Assembly: GCA_002415085.1 (NCBI GenBank)
Contig: DIBV01000001.1
Coordinates: 1-64,000 of the forward strand
Direction of reading: 5' to 3'
Source of the DNA: Arsukibacterium sp. UBA5043
Lineage (GTDB): Bacteria > Pseudomonadota > Gammaproteobacteria > Enterobacterales > Alteromonadaceae
DNA length: 64,000 nt
Positions 17,298 to 25,345 of this stretch are shown piece by piece. Positions within the stretch are counted from its first letter, which is position 1, and each line of letters starts with the position of its first letter. The translations under genes were made by a program, and so were the position numbers. Under the pieces are notes generated by a model. It saw only the letters and a list, made by a program, of their open reading frames with translations. It was not told the origin of the DNA and ran no database searches.

Positions 17298-17999
17298 ATG
17301 GTTTACGCGCTTGGTGTAATGCCGGTCAGAGTACTGATTGTCGAAGACAATCGCGACATTTGCGCAAATATTGCTGCCTATCTTGCAAAGCATAGCTACA
17401 TAATGGATTTTGCCTATGACGGGATAAGTGCGATGCAGCTGGCGCTGACGCATCGGTTCGATGTTATTGTGCTGGACCTGATGTTGCCCGGGATGGATGG
17501 CTTAAGTTTTTGCAAAAAGCTACGCTCAGATGCCAAAGCTGATACGCCGGTGCTGATGCTGACCGCCAGAGACACTCTCGACGATAAACTTAAGGGCTTT
17601 GCGGCGGGCGCCGACGACTATCTGGTCAAGCCATTCGCATTACAGGAGTTACATGCGCGGCTGCAGGCGCTATACAAACGTAGTCACGGCAAAACCGACA
17701 ATTTGTTAACGGTGGGAGAGCTGACGCTGAACCGGTCAACACTGCAGGTGCATCGCGCCGGGCGGCGTGTCGACCTTAACCCTACCGGTATGAAATTACT
17801 GCAACGACTGATGGAGCAAGCACCGGCTGTGGTGGCCCGCGATGAGCTTGAAACCTTGTTGTGGGCCGACGAACCCCCCGATGGTGATGCCCTTCGCTCA
17901 CACATGTACAAGCTGCGCCAGGCTATCGACAGGCCGTTTGACAGCCCGCTGATCCATACGGTGCATCGTATCGGTTACCGGATTGCGGAGGATGCATAG
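17298..17999 (+). CDS. OmpR-family response regulator
   Basis: 233 residues from the ATG at 17298, supported by AAGGAG at nine bases. The receiver domain spans about 9-125, with the acidic pair in IVEDNRD, the phosphorylated Asp60 in VIVLDLMLPG, and the Lys in DYLVKPF. The winged-helix DNA-binding domain spans about 140-230 and ends in the usual HTVHRIGYRI. It is followed with almost no gap by its sensor kinase. Because the pair lies downstream of a TonB receptor with an unusual leader, the receptor may be a target. Known family; target unproven. Confidence 0.9.
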   Translation: MVYALGVMPVRVLIVEDNRDICANIAAYLAKHSYIMDFAYDGISAMQLALTHRFDVIVLDLMLPGMDGLSFCKKLRSDAKADTPVLMLTARDTLDDKLKGFAAGADDYLVKPFALQELHARLQALYKRSHGKTDNLLTVGELTLNRSTLQVHRAGRRVDLNPTGMKLLQRLMEQAPAVVARDELETLLWADEPPDGDALRSHMYKLRQAIDRPFDSPLIHTVHRIGYRIAEDA

Positions 18000-18006
18000 A
18001 GGGTAT

Positions 18007-19278
18007 ATGAAAGATAAACAGCCGCTAATGTACCGGCGCAGTTTACGCAGCCGTGTCGCCCTGGCATTTGCGCTATGTGTTGCGGTACTCAGTGTGGTCT
18101 GGGGGGTTGCCTTCGTCGCTGCGGTCAGGTTGAGTGAAGACCGGGTGCTGACGCATCAGCTACAGCTTGCCGCCGCAAACTATCCCTCTGTGACATCCAA
18201 CCTTCGCGGCTATGATGACGTTGCCAGCTTACCCGAATCACTGCGGGCCTGGGCAGAGACTAAACCTGCTGAGGGATTGTACGAATTCGAAGCTGACGAG
18301 TTGCATGTCGCGGTGCTATCTGTCGACAATGAAAAGCTGCCTGCCGGCAATGCACAGCGACCGGCCTTTGTGGTGTTTGACGTTGCCGGAATTGAAGCGG
18401 CCTCGTCAGAGGATTGGTGGTTGCTGCTTGTTATCAGCGGCGTTGTCGGTACGCTTGGTGTGCTTGGTTTTGGCCTCGGCGTTATCGTGATGCGCAGAGC
18501 GGTTGCCCCTGTGGCGCAACTGGCCAGAGCGGTTGCCGACATCGATCTGGAACATTTGTCAGCTGAAGATTACAAACGGATAGACGCCAGCCGCTTTGGT
18601 GATGATGAGGTTGGCGTGCTTGCTGCGGCTATTGAGAAAACGCTTGAGCGTATCAGCGCCTTTGTTGAGCGGGAGCGCTATTTTACCGGTTCTGCCAGTC
18701 ATGAGTTACGCACGCCAATCACGGTAATAACAGGCGCACTTGAGCTGCTGGAGCAAAGCACGCTGTCAGCGACCGATGTCAAGGCGCTGGATCGGGTGCG
18801 GCGGGCGACGCTTGATATGAAAACCACTATTGAAATGTTCCTGTGTCTCGCCCGCGAAACCGATGACGGCTTGTACGACGAGCAGTTTTCGGTGTTGCCG
18901 CTGGTGAACAAGGCGATAGATCAGCAGCGCTACCTGTTAAACGGCAAGTGCATCGATGTTAATATCGACCAACTGGCAAACCCCGGCATCAGCGGCCATC
19001 CACAGGCTTTTGCTATTGCCGTCAATAATCTGGTGCGAAATGCGTTCGAGCACACTCTCGACGGCCAGGGCCCGATTACCATTCGTATTAACCCGCACGA
19101 GCTGTTAGTTACCAATCAGCTGAGCCATGACACTGATGAGCTGCACCCGCCAACCGGGGCGTCGCCTCACGGTTATGGTCTGGGGCTGGCTATCGTACAA
19201 CGGCTATGTGAGCGCAATGGCTGGTCGTTTTCAATGCTCGCAGATGAGAAGCGGGTAGTCGCCCGTCTTTCCTGGTGA
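18007..19278 (+). CDS. Sensor histidine kinase
   Basis: 423 residues using the ATG at 18007. Other in-frame starts at 17983 (TTG) and 17992 (ATG) overlap the regulator gene and cannot be excluded. Membrane helices lie at about 17-40 and 137-162, bracketing a periplasmic sensor region of about 95 residues. A HAMP linker and the HisKA box SHELRTPIT (His232) follow, then N- and G-boxes of the ATPase domain (NNLVRNAFEH, GYGLGLAIVQ). It phosphorylates the adjacent regulator. The periplasmic region shows no recognised sensor fold. Confidence 0.88.
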   Translation: MKDKQPLMYRRSLRSRVALAFALCVAVLSVVWGVAFVAAVRLSEDRVLTHQLQLAAANYPSVTSNLRGYDDVASLPESLRAWAETKPAEGLYEFEADELHVAVLSVDNEKLPAGNAQRPAFVVFDVAGIEAASSEDWWLLLVISGVVGTLGVLGFGLGVIVMRRAVAPVAQLARAVADIDLEHLSAEDYKRIDASRFGDDEVGVLAAAIEKTLERISAFVERERYFTGSASHELRTPITVITGALELLEQSTLSATDVKALDRVRRATLDMKTTIEMFLCLARETDDGLYDEQFSVLPLVNKAIDQQRYLLNGKCIDVNIDQLANPGISGHPQAFAIAVNNLVRNAFEHTLDGQGPITIRINPHELLVTNQLSHDTDELHPPTGASPHGYGLGLAIVQRLCERNGWSFSMLADEKRVVARLSW

Positions 19279-19412
19279 CGATAGACTGCTCTTTTGCAGG
19301 TTGAATGTTTTTAGTAGCAAAATGCTGTTAAAGCAATCGTAAACAGTGAAAATAGTAGACTTACATTTTTGTATCGGTAATGACTATCAAAGTTATCGTT
19401 ACCCATAAGTTA

Positions 19413-19461
19413 TTGTAAATAAGCCAGTTACAATGTAATGTCATCAACATCCAATTTACAA
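19413..19461 (+). promoter_or_regulatory. Three-part dyad element, copy B
   Basis: TTGTAAAT at 19413, GTAATGT at position 23 and ATTTACAA at 19454, one base more than the other copies. ATAAGTTA lies immediately upstream, as in copy C. It also contains TTACAATGTAA, a perfect palindrome. It ends 97 bases before the NTF2-like gene. Confidence 0.5.
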
Positions 19462-19558
19462 AGACGTACAGTTATAGCAACGGGGTGGGGCATACTGCTC
19501 TATCGTGCAGGTTTTGGCCACTGCTTAATGCGTTATTAAAATTTAAAATGGAGTGCGT

Positions 19559-20017
19559 ATGAAAAAAGGAATTATTTCGTTGTTGGGTTTTATATTTTTT
19601 AGTTCAGGCACACTGGCTGATGAATTTGCTTACGATGCTTTTGTTAAAGCTTATTACCAGGCAGAGGTAAAGACTCAGCAACCAAATGCAACGGCGGAAG
19701 ATTTGGAACACTACTTATCTTTTCTTACCGATGATGTTGGCAACCAGCATTTCCCAAACGCGCCCGATGACTCTCGTGAACCAGATGGTAAAGCGTTGAT
19801 GCGTAAAGGTATGACCCATTATCTTGGTGTTCATACAGAATACAAAGCGGAACTCATCGACTATCAGTATGGATACAACGCGGTTGCCATTAAGCACAAA
19901 TATTCTGCAAAAGGCAAAAGAGCAGATGGTTCAGATTTTAGCTACAGCAAAGTAGCACTGGATGTACTTGAACTTGAAAATGGCAAAGTCTCTGTTATCC
20001 GTCGCTACAGTGAATAA
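19559..20017 (+). CDS. Secreted NTF2/SnoaL-like protein
   Basis: 152 residues from the ATG at 19559 (TGGAG upstream). Signal peptide about 1-20. The mature part fits the SnoaL/NTF2-like cone fold: an N-terminal helix (AYDAFVKAYYQAE), a YLSFLTDDV strand region, and alternating strands ending IRRYSE. Members range from small cyclases to binding proteins, and nothing here selects one. Periplasmic location is likely. It stands alone, preceded by copy B of the three-part dyad element and followed by a long hairpin. Confidence 0.7.
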   Translation: MKKGIISLLGFIFFSSGTLADEFAYDAFVKAYYQAEVKTQQPNATAEDLEHYLSFLTDDVGNQHFPNAPDDSREPDGKALMRKGMTHYLGVHTEYKAELIDYQYGYNAVAIKHKYSAKGKRADGSDFSYSKVALDVLELENGKVSVIRRYSE

Positions 20018-20047
20018 CTCACAGATCACAAATTTTATTGCCAGCAA

Positions 20048-20116
20048 AAAACCGTTGGCTGCGCCGCCAAACCGCTGCGTGGCTTTTGGCGGATTTGGCG
20101 GCTGTTAGCCGGTTTT
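20048..20116. repeat. Long imperfect hairpin
   Basis: AAAACC/GGTTTT, GGCT/AGCC, GCCGCCAAA/TTTGGCGGC and CCGC/GCGG nest into a stem of about 23 pairs with small bulges. It could end transcription of the NTF2-like gene (it closes in GGTTTT) or be a mobile palindromic unit. GTTAGCC in the right arm resembles an attC core, but the left arm lacks the partner. Confidence 0.55.
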
Positions 20117-20150
20117 CGGGTTATATTGCTCCGTGTAAGTGGGATATAAA

Positions 20151-21230
20151 ATGACAAAATTTAGTGTGTTTGCTTCGCTATACTTATTTTTTGCCTGTGC
20201 TGCCAATGGTCAGACTTCCAATGTTGATGTCCATACTGCAGTTGATGCTCAACTGCGGATTAATCAGCAAACACATGGCATTCCTGGTCAGGCCGTGCTT
20301 GTACTTCACAACAGCGATATTTTGTACCGCAATGCTACCGGCATGACAGCGATTGAAAACGGTACCTTTGTCACGCCCGAAACGGTCTTCCCTGTGTATT
20401 CGGTAAGCAAGCTGTTCGCCATCACCCTGGCGATGCAATTGCAGGAAGAGGGAAAAATTGATTTTTCTGCGCCTGCCTCACGTTATGTTGAGAATCTGCC
20501 GCAATCCTGGCGAAATATCCGGATCGATCAGTTTTTAAACCATGTTTCGGGCATTCCTGAATATTTTGACAGTAATGATTTCTCACTGCCTTTTCCGCCC
20601 AGTCTGGCAGCCGTTTTTACGAACTTAAAAGATGTACCTGTATCTGCACCCGGCGAACGGACAAACTACACCAATACCAACAATCTGGTTATCGCGGCTA
20701 TCCTCGAATCCATAACGGGTAAACCATACCGCATGCTGGTACGCGAGCGGATCATTGAACCGCTTGAGCTGCAAGATACGTGGCTTGATCGTGCTGACGT
20801 ACCCAAAAACCGCCTTGTTGAAAGCTATCGGGCGAATGAGGGCAAGATTGTGCCTGACTTATTAATAGAATGGCCGGATTACAGCGCCGCGCACGTGGGC
20901 GCTTACATGACACTGGACGACGTGGGCAAATTTATGTCTGCTATCGCGCAAGGGCGTCTTGTTGCAAAGCAGGAACTACAGCGCCTTTGGCAGCCCTATC
21001 AGTTCGCTAACGGTAACGTTGGATTTTTTGCCGCAGGCTGGGATTATGGTAAGTCAGGTCGCTGGCACGAGGTCGGCCACGACGGTGGCACCAAGGTGCG
21101 GGTGCGCATTTTGTTCGATGATAATCTTGATGATCATTACGTGGTCGTCTATCTGACCAATGGAAATAAAGATGGTGTCTGGTCGCACACGCTGGTCACT
21201 TCGGTCCAGACGCTGATATTACCGAAATAG
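20151..21230 (+). CDS. Serine hydrolase, beta-lactamase/esterase class C type
   Basis: 359 residues from the ATG at 20151. The N-terminus is a signal peptide; FFAC at residue 16 may be a weak lipobox. The SxxK motif is SVSK (Ser84, Lys87), the tyrosine motif YTN (Tyr173) and the third motif HDGG lies near residue 312. This family includes AmpC, D-aminopeptidases and esterases; context does not point to antibiotic resistance. It is in the same direction as two esterases and may work with them on esters, but the gap after the preceding gene is large. Confidence 0.82.
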   Translation: MTKFSVFASLYLFFACAANGQTSNVDVHTAVDAQLRINQQTHGIPGQAVLVLHNSDILYRNATGMTAIENGTFVTPETVFPVYSVSKLFAITLAMQLQEEGKIDFSAPASRYVENLPQSWRNIRIDQFLNHVSGIPEYFDSNDFSLPFPPSLAAVFTNLKDVPVSAPGERTNYTNTNNLVIAAILESITGKPYRMLVRERIIEPLELQDTWLDRADVPKNRLVESYRANEGKIVPDLLIEWPDYSAAHVGAYMTLDDVGKFMSAIAQGRLVAKQELQRLWQPYQFANGNVGFFAAGWDYGKSGRWHEVGHDGGTKVRVRILFDDNLDDHYVVVYLTNGNKDGVWSHTLVTSVQTLILPK

Positions 21231-21301
21231 CTGTGGCCTGGCAGAATAGCGCAACGTTTCTGGCCAGCTTCATTGAAGTTATTAAAATAAATGGAAAAAT
21301 A

Positions 21302-22492
21302 ATGAAGAAAAGGAATATTGCCAAAATAATAGTTACCTTTGTAGGTTTGTCACTGATTGCTTCAGCTGTTTTCGCTCAGCAGGTAGCAGTTGCTAACAAT
21401 GAATACAGAACAGTGACTGATACCCTTTATTCGGACGTTCTGAGCGAAAACAGAACTATTACGGTGCAACTCCCCAAGAGCTATAGCGCTTCGCCGAACA
21501 AGCACTATCCTGTTATTTATCGGCTGGACGGTAAGAGTAATATTCCGCTTGTGTCGGCAGTGTTAGAGCGTCTGCAAGACGTAAATGCGGCGCCTGAAGT
21601 TATCATTGTCGCCATTGAAAATACTGACAGGTTGAGAGATTTTTACCCAACCGTCAATCAGGAGCCGCAGGGACCTGTTGGCATTGGCGGTGGTGCACCA
21701 AAATTCTTAAAATTTATCGAAAACGACCTTATCCCTTTTGTTGATAAAAAATACCGTACCCATGATTTTAAGGTCATTGCCGGGGCCTCCGCTGCCGGCG
21801 TATTCGTACTTTACGCTTTGCAAACCAACCCCGAACTTTTCCATGCGCATCTCGCTTACAGTGCAGCTGTTTGGTGGAATTATGGGGCATCGGCAAAAAG
21901 CACAAAAGCGTTTATGTCTGAAACAAAAAAACTAGACACCTATTTATATATGAACATTGGTGAAGAAAGTGGCGTGATGAGAGAGCGCTACAACGATTTG
22001 CAAAGCTTTATTTCAGCCAACCGGCCTGAAGGCTTAACATTGATAAATGATGAGTTTGACAATGTCCCGCACGGGTTAACCTCAGCCGCTGGCATTTTTA
22101 ATGCCTACCAGAATCTGTTCTTACCGTTACGGATGCCGCTTCGAGACTATACCGGCGACACCAGCTCAATTGCAGATTATTACCAGCGGCTATCAGCTCA
22201 ATATGGTGAGCAGACTGCGCCGCCGGAATGGATGGTACGTGAGTTGGCTTACCACTTCGTCAATATCGGCAATTTTGAACAGGCGATTAAGCTGTTCAAA
22301 TATGACATATTGCTTTATCCCGAAAAACCAGATGCATACAACGGTCTGGCCTATGGCTACGAGCAAAGTGAGAAGTACGAAGCGTCACTCGCCGAGGTTA
22401 ACAAAGCAATTGCTTTATCCGGTAAAGACGACGACGGTTATGACGTTTATCTTGCTCGTAAACAGCGACTACTTAAGCGTTTGGCGCAGTAA
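21302..22492 (+). CDS. Secreted esterase (PF00756-like) with TPR tail
   Basis: 396 residues from the ATG at 21302; the longer frame to 21233 would hide the signal peptide (residues 1-25, cleavage near VFAQ). The alpha/beta hydrolase core has GASAAG with Ser163 and a probable catalytic His in VPHGLTSA (about 256). Residues about 310-395 form TPR-like helices (AYNGLAYGYEQSEKYEASLA). Fes/IroE-like enterochelin esterases share this core, but no siderophore genes are nearby. It closely resembles the esterase at 23980 in layout, so the two are probably paralogues. Confidence 0.8.
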   Translation: MKKRNIAKIIVTFVGLSLIASAVFAQQVAVANNEYRTVTDTLYSDVLSENRTITVQLPKSYSASPNKHYPVIYRLDGKSNIPLVSAVLERLQDVNAAPEVIIVAIENTDRLRDFYPTVNQEPQGPVGIGGGAPKFLKFIENDLIPFVDKKYRTHDFKVIAGASAAGVFVLYALQTNPELFHAHLAYSAAVWWNYGASAKSTKAFMSETKKLDTYLYMNIGEESGVMRERYNDLQSFISANRPEGLTLINDEFDNVPHGLTSAAGIFNAYQNLFLPLRMPLRDYTGDTSSIADYYQRLSAQYGEQTAPPEWMVRELAYHFVNIGNFEQAIKLFKYDILLYPEKPDAYNGLAYGYEQSEKYEASLAEVNKAIALSGKDDDGYDVYLARKQRLLKRLAQ

Positions 22493-22798
22493 ACACCGGT
22501 TCGGAAATAGTGTCAGAAGTTTCAGGGCGTGAAGCAAACCTTCCTTTCGGTATCTCACCTGGAATTTAAGTGATGTATTGGTATCCAGCTTGCCGCTAAA
22601 AATGCCCCGTGCTTTGTTAGACGGGTTGCCCCGTATTTGTCGCCGGCATAAATACTAGCTGTACCTATAAGTTATTGTAAGTTTTAAAGAACCGGGGTAA
22701 TGTTTCTACATTAAATTTACAAAGGCAGGTTAACCCATGTTTAAACACGGGGCGGCCCGCCGAATGAGTATTAGATGCAAAAGAAGGGAGTTCCATAG
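22493..22798. other. Intergenic region with attC-core-like site and dyad element
   Basis: About 306 bases without a credible gene. GTTAGAC at 22616-22622 fits the integron core pattern GTTRRRY and could be the left edge of a cassette that ends at 23917. The three-part dyad element copy C follows at 22675-22722. Nothing else is recognised. Confidence 0.4.
22675..22722 (+). promoter_or_regulatory. Three-part dyad element, copy C
   Basis: TTGTAAGT at 22675, GTAATGT at position 23 and ATTTACAA at 22715, preceded by ATAAGTTA as in copy B. It lies 77 bases before the DUF4236 start. Confidence 0.5.
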
Positions 22799-23875
22799 AT
22801 GGGATTTTATATTCGTAAAGCAATTAGCGTCGGACCCTTCAGGTTCAATTTATCAAAATCCGGCGTTGGCGTATCAGCTGGAGTTAAAGGGTTACGTTTT
22901 GGGACGGGACCCCGGGGCAATTATGTCCATATGGGAAGCGGAGGCTTGTATTACAGAAAAACTTTACCCTCTGGTTCCACTGGGAGAAATCAAACTACAA
23001 ATAGCCCAGAGTTACAGCAAAGCAACACCGAGATTGAGCACGAGTCATTAAGAGAAATCGAGAGCGCACATATCACACAGATGGTTGATTCATCATCGGC
23101 CGACCTTGTCGCTGAAATGAATGACAATAGAAAGAAGGTAAGAATCTGGCCGTTTATAGCAGTGCTTGGCGCTACTTTAACGTTTGTCGCCTTTAAAAGT
23201 TCAGAAACACCAACTCTTGCTTTTGCTATAGCAGCCGTTTCAGTCATTCTCACTGTTTTCGCATCGGTCAAGGACAGCTTAAGAAAAACAACGGTTCTAT
23301 TCTTCGAGCTTGAACCTGAAATTGAAGCGCTTTATCAGGAACTGCACGACTCTTTCGGGCAGCTTTCATCATCATCTAGCAAATGGCACGTGGAGGCGGA
23401 AGGAGCTGTTAAAGATAGAAAACGTAATGCAGGTGCCACTAGTGTAATCAAGCGAACCTCAATATCACTGAGCTTAGGGAATCCACCTTATGTAAAAACC
23501 AATGTTTCAGTTCCATCCATTCCGGTTGGTAAGCAAACTTTATACTTTTTACCTGACAAGGTGCTTATTTTTGAGCCAAATGGTGTTGGCGCAGTGAGTT
23601 ATCCGAATCTTAGAATATCGGTGGAAAGAACAAGGTTCATCGAAGATGGAAGTGTACCAAGAGATGCAAAGGTCGTGGATAGAACGTGGAAGTATGTTAA
23701 TAAACGAGGCGGCCCAGATAAACGCTTCAAGGATAATCGTGAACTGCCAATAGCCTTATACGAAGACCTGAACTTGACAAGTGATACCGGATTAAACGAA
23801 CGGATTGAAGTATCAAGGGTTGGTCATGGGGATGGCTTTTCAAGTGCTATCGCCATGTTGGCAAAAAGCATCTAA
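22799..23875 (+). CDS. DUF4236 domain protein
   Basis: 358 residues, with GGGAG eight bases before the ATG. Residues 1-55 are a clear DUF4236 domain (GFYIRKAISVGPFRFN, then SKSGVGVSAGVKGLRFG and a GNYVHMG motif). Two adjacent hydrophobic stretches (about 118-133 and 140-158) form a membrane hairpin; the remainder is soluble and beta-rich. Function is unknown; DUF4236 proteins are widespread in accessory DNA. The base composition is visibly more AT-rich than that of neighbouring operons. The TAA stop lies inside an attC-like core, the usual arrangement for integron cassettes. Confidence 0.8.
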   Translation: MGFYIRKAISVGPFRFNLSKSGVGVSAGVKGLRFGTGPRGNYVHMGSGGLYYRKTLPSGSTGRNQTTNSPELQQSNTEIEHESLREIESAHITQMVDSSSADLVAEMNDNRKKVRIWPFIAVLGATLTFVAFKSSETPTLAFAIAAVSVILTVFASVKDSLRKTTVLFFELEPEIEALYQELHDSFGQLSSSSSKWHVEAEGAVKDRKRNAGATSVIKRTSISLSLGNPPYVKTNVSVPSIPVGKQTLYFLPDKVLIFEPNGVGAVSYPNLRISVERTRFIEDGSVPRDAKVVDRTWKYVNKRGGPDKRFKDNRELPIALYEDLNLTSDTGLNERIEVSRVGHGDGFSSAIAMLAKSI

Positions 23876-23923
23876 CAATGGGCTTCAAGGGACGCTCCGC
23901 TTCGCTGATCCCAGGCGTTAGCG
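23870..23923 (+). repeat. attC-like integron recombination site
   Basis: ATCTAAC (23870-23876) fits the RYYYAAC core and GTTAGCG (23917-23923) the GTTRRRY core at its crossover bases GTTAG. Between them TTCAAGGGA and TCCC can pair and CGCTTCG forms the centre. Length (54 bp), internal pairing and overlap with the upstream stop codon are typical of cassette attC sites. No integrase is in the window. Confidence 0.5.
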
Positions 23924-23979
23924 CTAAAATCGGTTCGCATCCTGGTTACGAGCAGCATCATAAAATTAAGGGAATAAAA

Positions 23980-25113
23980 ATGAAGAAAATCGTTCATGGA
24001 TTACTGCTGCTCATGTTGGCGAGCCACTGGAGTAGCTGGGCTGCAGCGCGCCTTCCTGTATTACAGGAACTTACTATTGATAGTGCTGTACTTGGTGAAA
24101 AGCGTGATCTGGTGCTTTACCTGCCTGAGGGGTATCAAACTAGTCAGGATCGTTATCCGGTTTTATACCTGACCGATGGTAACATTCAGGGCCCACATAC
24201 TGCCGGCACAATAGATTATTTAACAAAATTCGAGCAGATGCCGCCGATGATTGTGGTCGGTATTGTCAACCCGCGAGAAACTCGTGAGAGAGATCTGACT
24301 GTAACCCCCTTAGAGAAGCAAAACCCTAATCAACTGGAAAATGCAGACAGATTTTTAGATTTTGTTGAGAACGAAGTGATTGCTTTTGTGAAAAAACAGT
24401 ACCGTACTCTGGACTATCAAGTACTGTCCGGTACGTCCCATGGTGGTCAGTTTGCTATCAATGCATTGCTGAAACGACCTGGCTTATTTGATGGCATTAT
24501 CGCTATCAGCCCGTCTTTATATTGGAATAACCATCAATTGCCTGGATTAGCTGAGCAGGCTTTAAAAAGCGATCAGTTGCAAGGGCGCTTGTTTGTATCG
24601 ATAGCCAATGAAGAATCGACAATGACAGAGTCGTATCAACGTTTTGTTGATTTGCTAGCGCGTTATCCATCTAATAAGTTGGCCGTCGCGTCCCAGACGT
24701 TTAGCAATGAAACCCACAATACGACCGTGTTGCAAGGACAGTATGCCGGGTTAAAGTATTTGTTTTCCGAATGGCCTATTCCGGAAGATGAGCCTAAAAC
24801 GTTGGCCGATTTACAGGCGAAATTTGCCAGTCGCTCGAAGCTGCTCAAAACAGACCTCATGATCCCGCAAGATAAAGCCAGCGGTTACGCTGGGTGGTTG
24901 CAATATTTAAACCGGCAAGATGATGCGTTGGCATTACTGAAATGGAATCGAGCCAATTATCCTCAGTCTTTGGATGCTCATACAGCCTTAATTAAGGCTT
25001 ACTTACATTTCAAAATGCCGGAAGATGCCAAAGCAGCACTTAAAGATGCACTAAAGACGTTAAATGAGCTTAGCCCTGAACAAAAAGAGCAGCTTGAAAG
25101 CTTATTTGTTTAG
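23980..25113 (+). CDS. Secreted esterase (PF00756-like), second copy
   Basis: 377 residues from the ATG at 23980, with AAGGGA upstream; the longer frame to 23878 runs through the attC-like site and is rejected. A signal peptide covers about 1-22. The core has a GTSHGG elbow (Ser153) and a probable His in NETHNTTV. The C-terminal quarter is TPR-like (KAYLHFKMPEDAKAALKD). It is the paralogue of the esterase at 21302. The acyl substrate is unknown. It lies just downstream of the attC-like site and could itself be a former cassette. Confidence 0.8.
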   Translation: MKKIVHGLLLLMLASHWSSWAAARLPVLQELTIDSAVLGEKRDLVLYLPEGYQTSQDRYPVLYLTDGNIQGPHTAGTIDYLTKFEQMPPMIVVGIVNPRETRERDLTVTPLEKQNPNQLENADRFLDFVENEVIAFVKKQYRTLDYQVLSGTSHGGQFAINALLKRPGLFDGIIAISPSLYWNNHQLPGLAEQALKSDQLQGRLFVSIANEESTMTESYQRFVDLLARYPSNKLAVASQTFSNETHNTTVLQGQYAGLKYLFSEWPIPEDEPKTLADLQAKFASRSKLLKTDLMIPQDKASGYAGWLQYLNRQDDALALLKWNRANYPQSLDAHTALIKAYLHFKMPEDAKAALKDALKTLNELSPEQKEQLESLFV

Positions 25114-25131
25114 TATCTATCGAATTGCAAA

Positions 25132-25186
25132 GTGCTAGCAAACGAAGCCAGCCGACACTTACGCGCAGCTGTTTTGGGCGTTAATG
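25132..25186 (+). repeat. Degenerate attC-like sequence
   Basis: GGGCGTTAATG (ending at 25186) resembles the right side of an attC site and GCTAGCAAACG (25135 on) the left, with GCCAGC able to pair with GCTG...GGC inside. The left core is a poor match. If real, it would close a second cassette holding the esterase. Confidence 0.2.
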
Positions 25187-25345
25187 TCCGGTTATCGCTT
25201 TTATAAGGCTCTTAGTTCTGCTTTAACTGGCAATTGTTGGTATCAACGAAAGCGCTGCCGGTAGGCATTGGGCGCCATCAGGAATTTTCGGACAAAGGCG
25301 CGCCCCTGAAACAGGGGCAGAGTCATTTAAAGACACTTGGTTAAT

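Noticed and set aside
17044..17453. Minus-strand frames around the receptor/regulator gap
   Set aside because: They arise from reading the GGTAAATCGTGC repeats backwards and have no gene features.
20048..20116. Long hairpin as an attC site
   Set aside because: It has GTTAGCC on the right, but the left arm lacks the matching AAC core, so I list it only as a hairpin.
20151..21230. Serine hydrolase as an antibiotic-resistance beta-lactamase
   Set aside because: The motif set is also that of esterases and peptidases, and there is no ampR-like gene or mobile resistance context.
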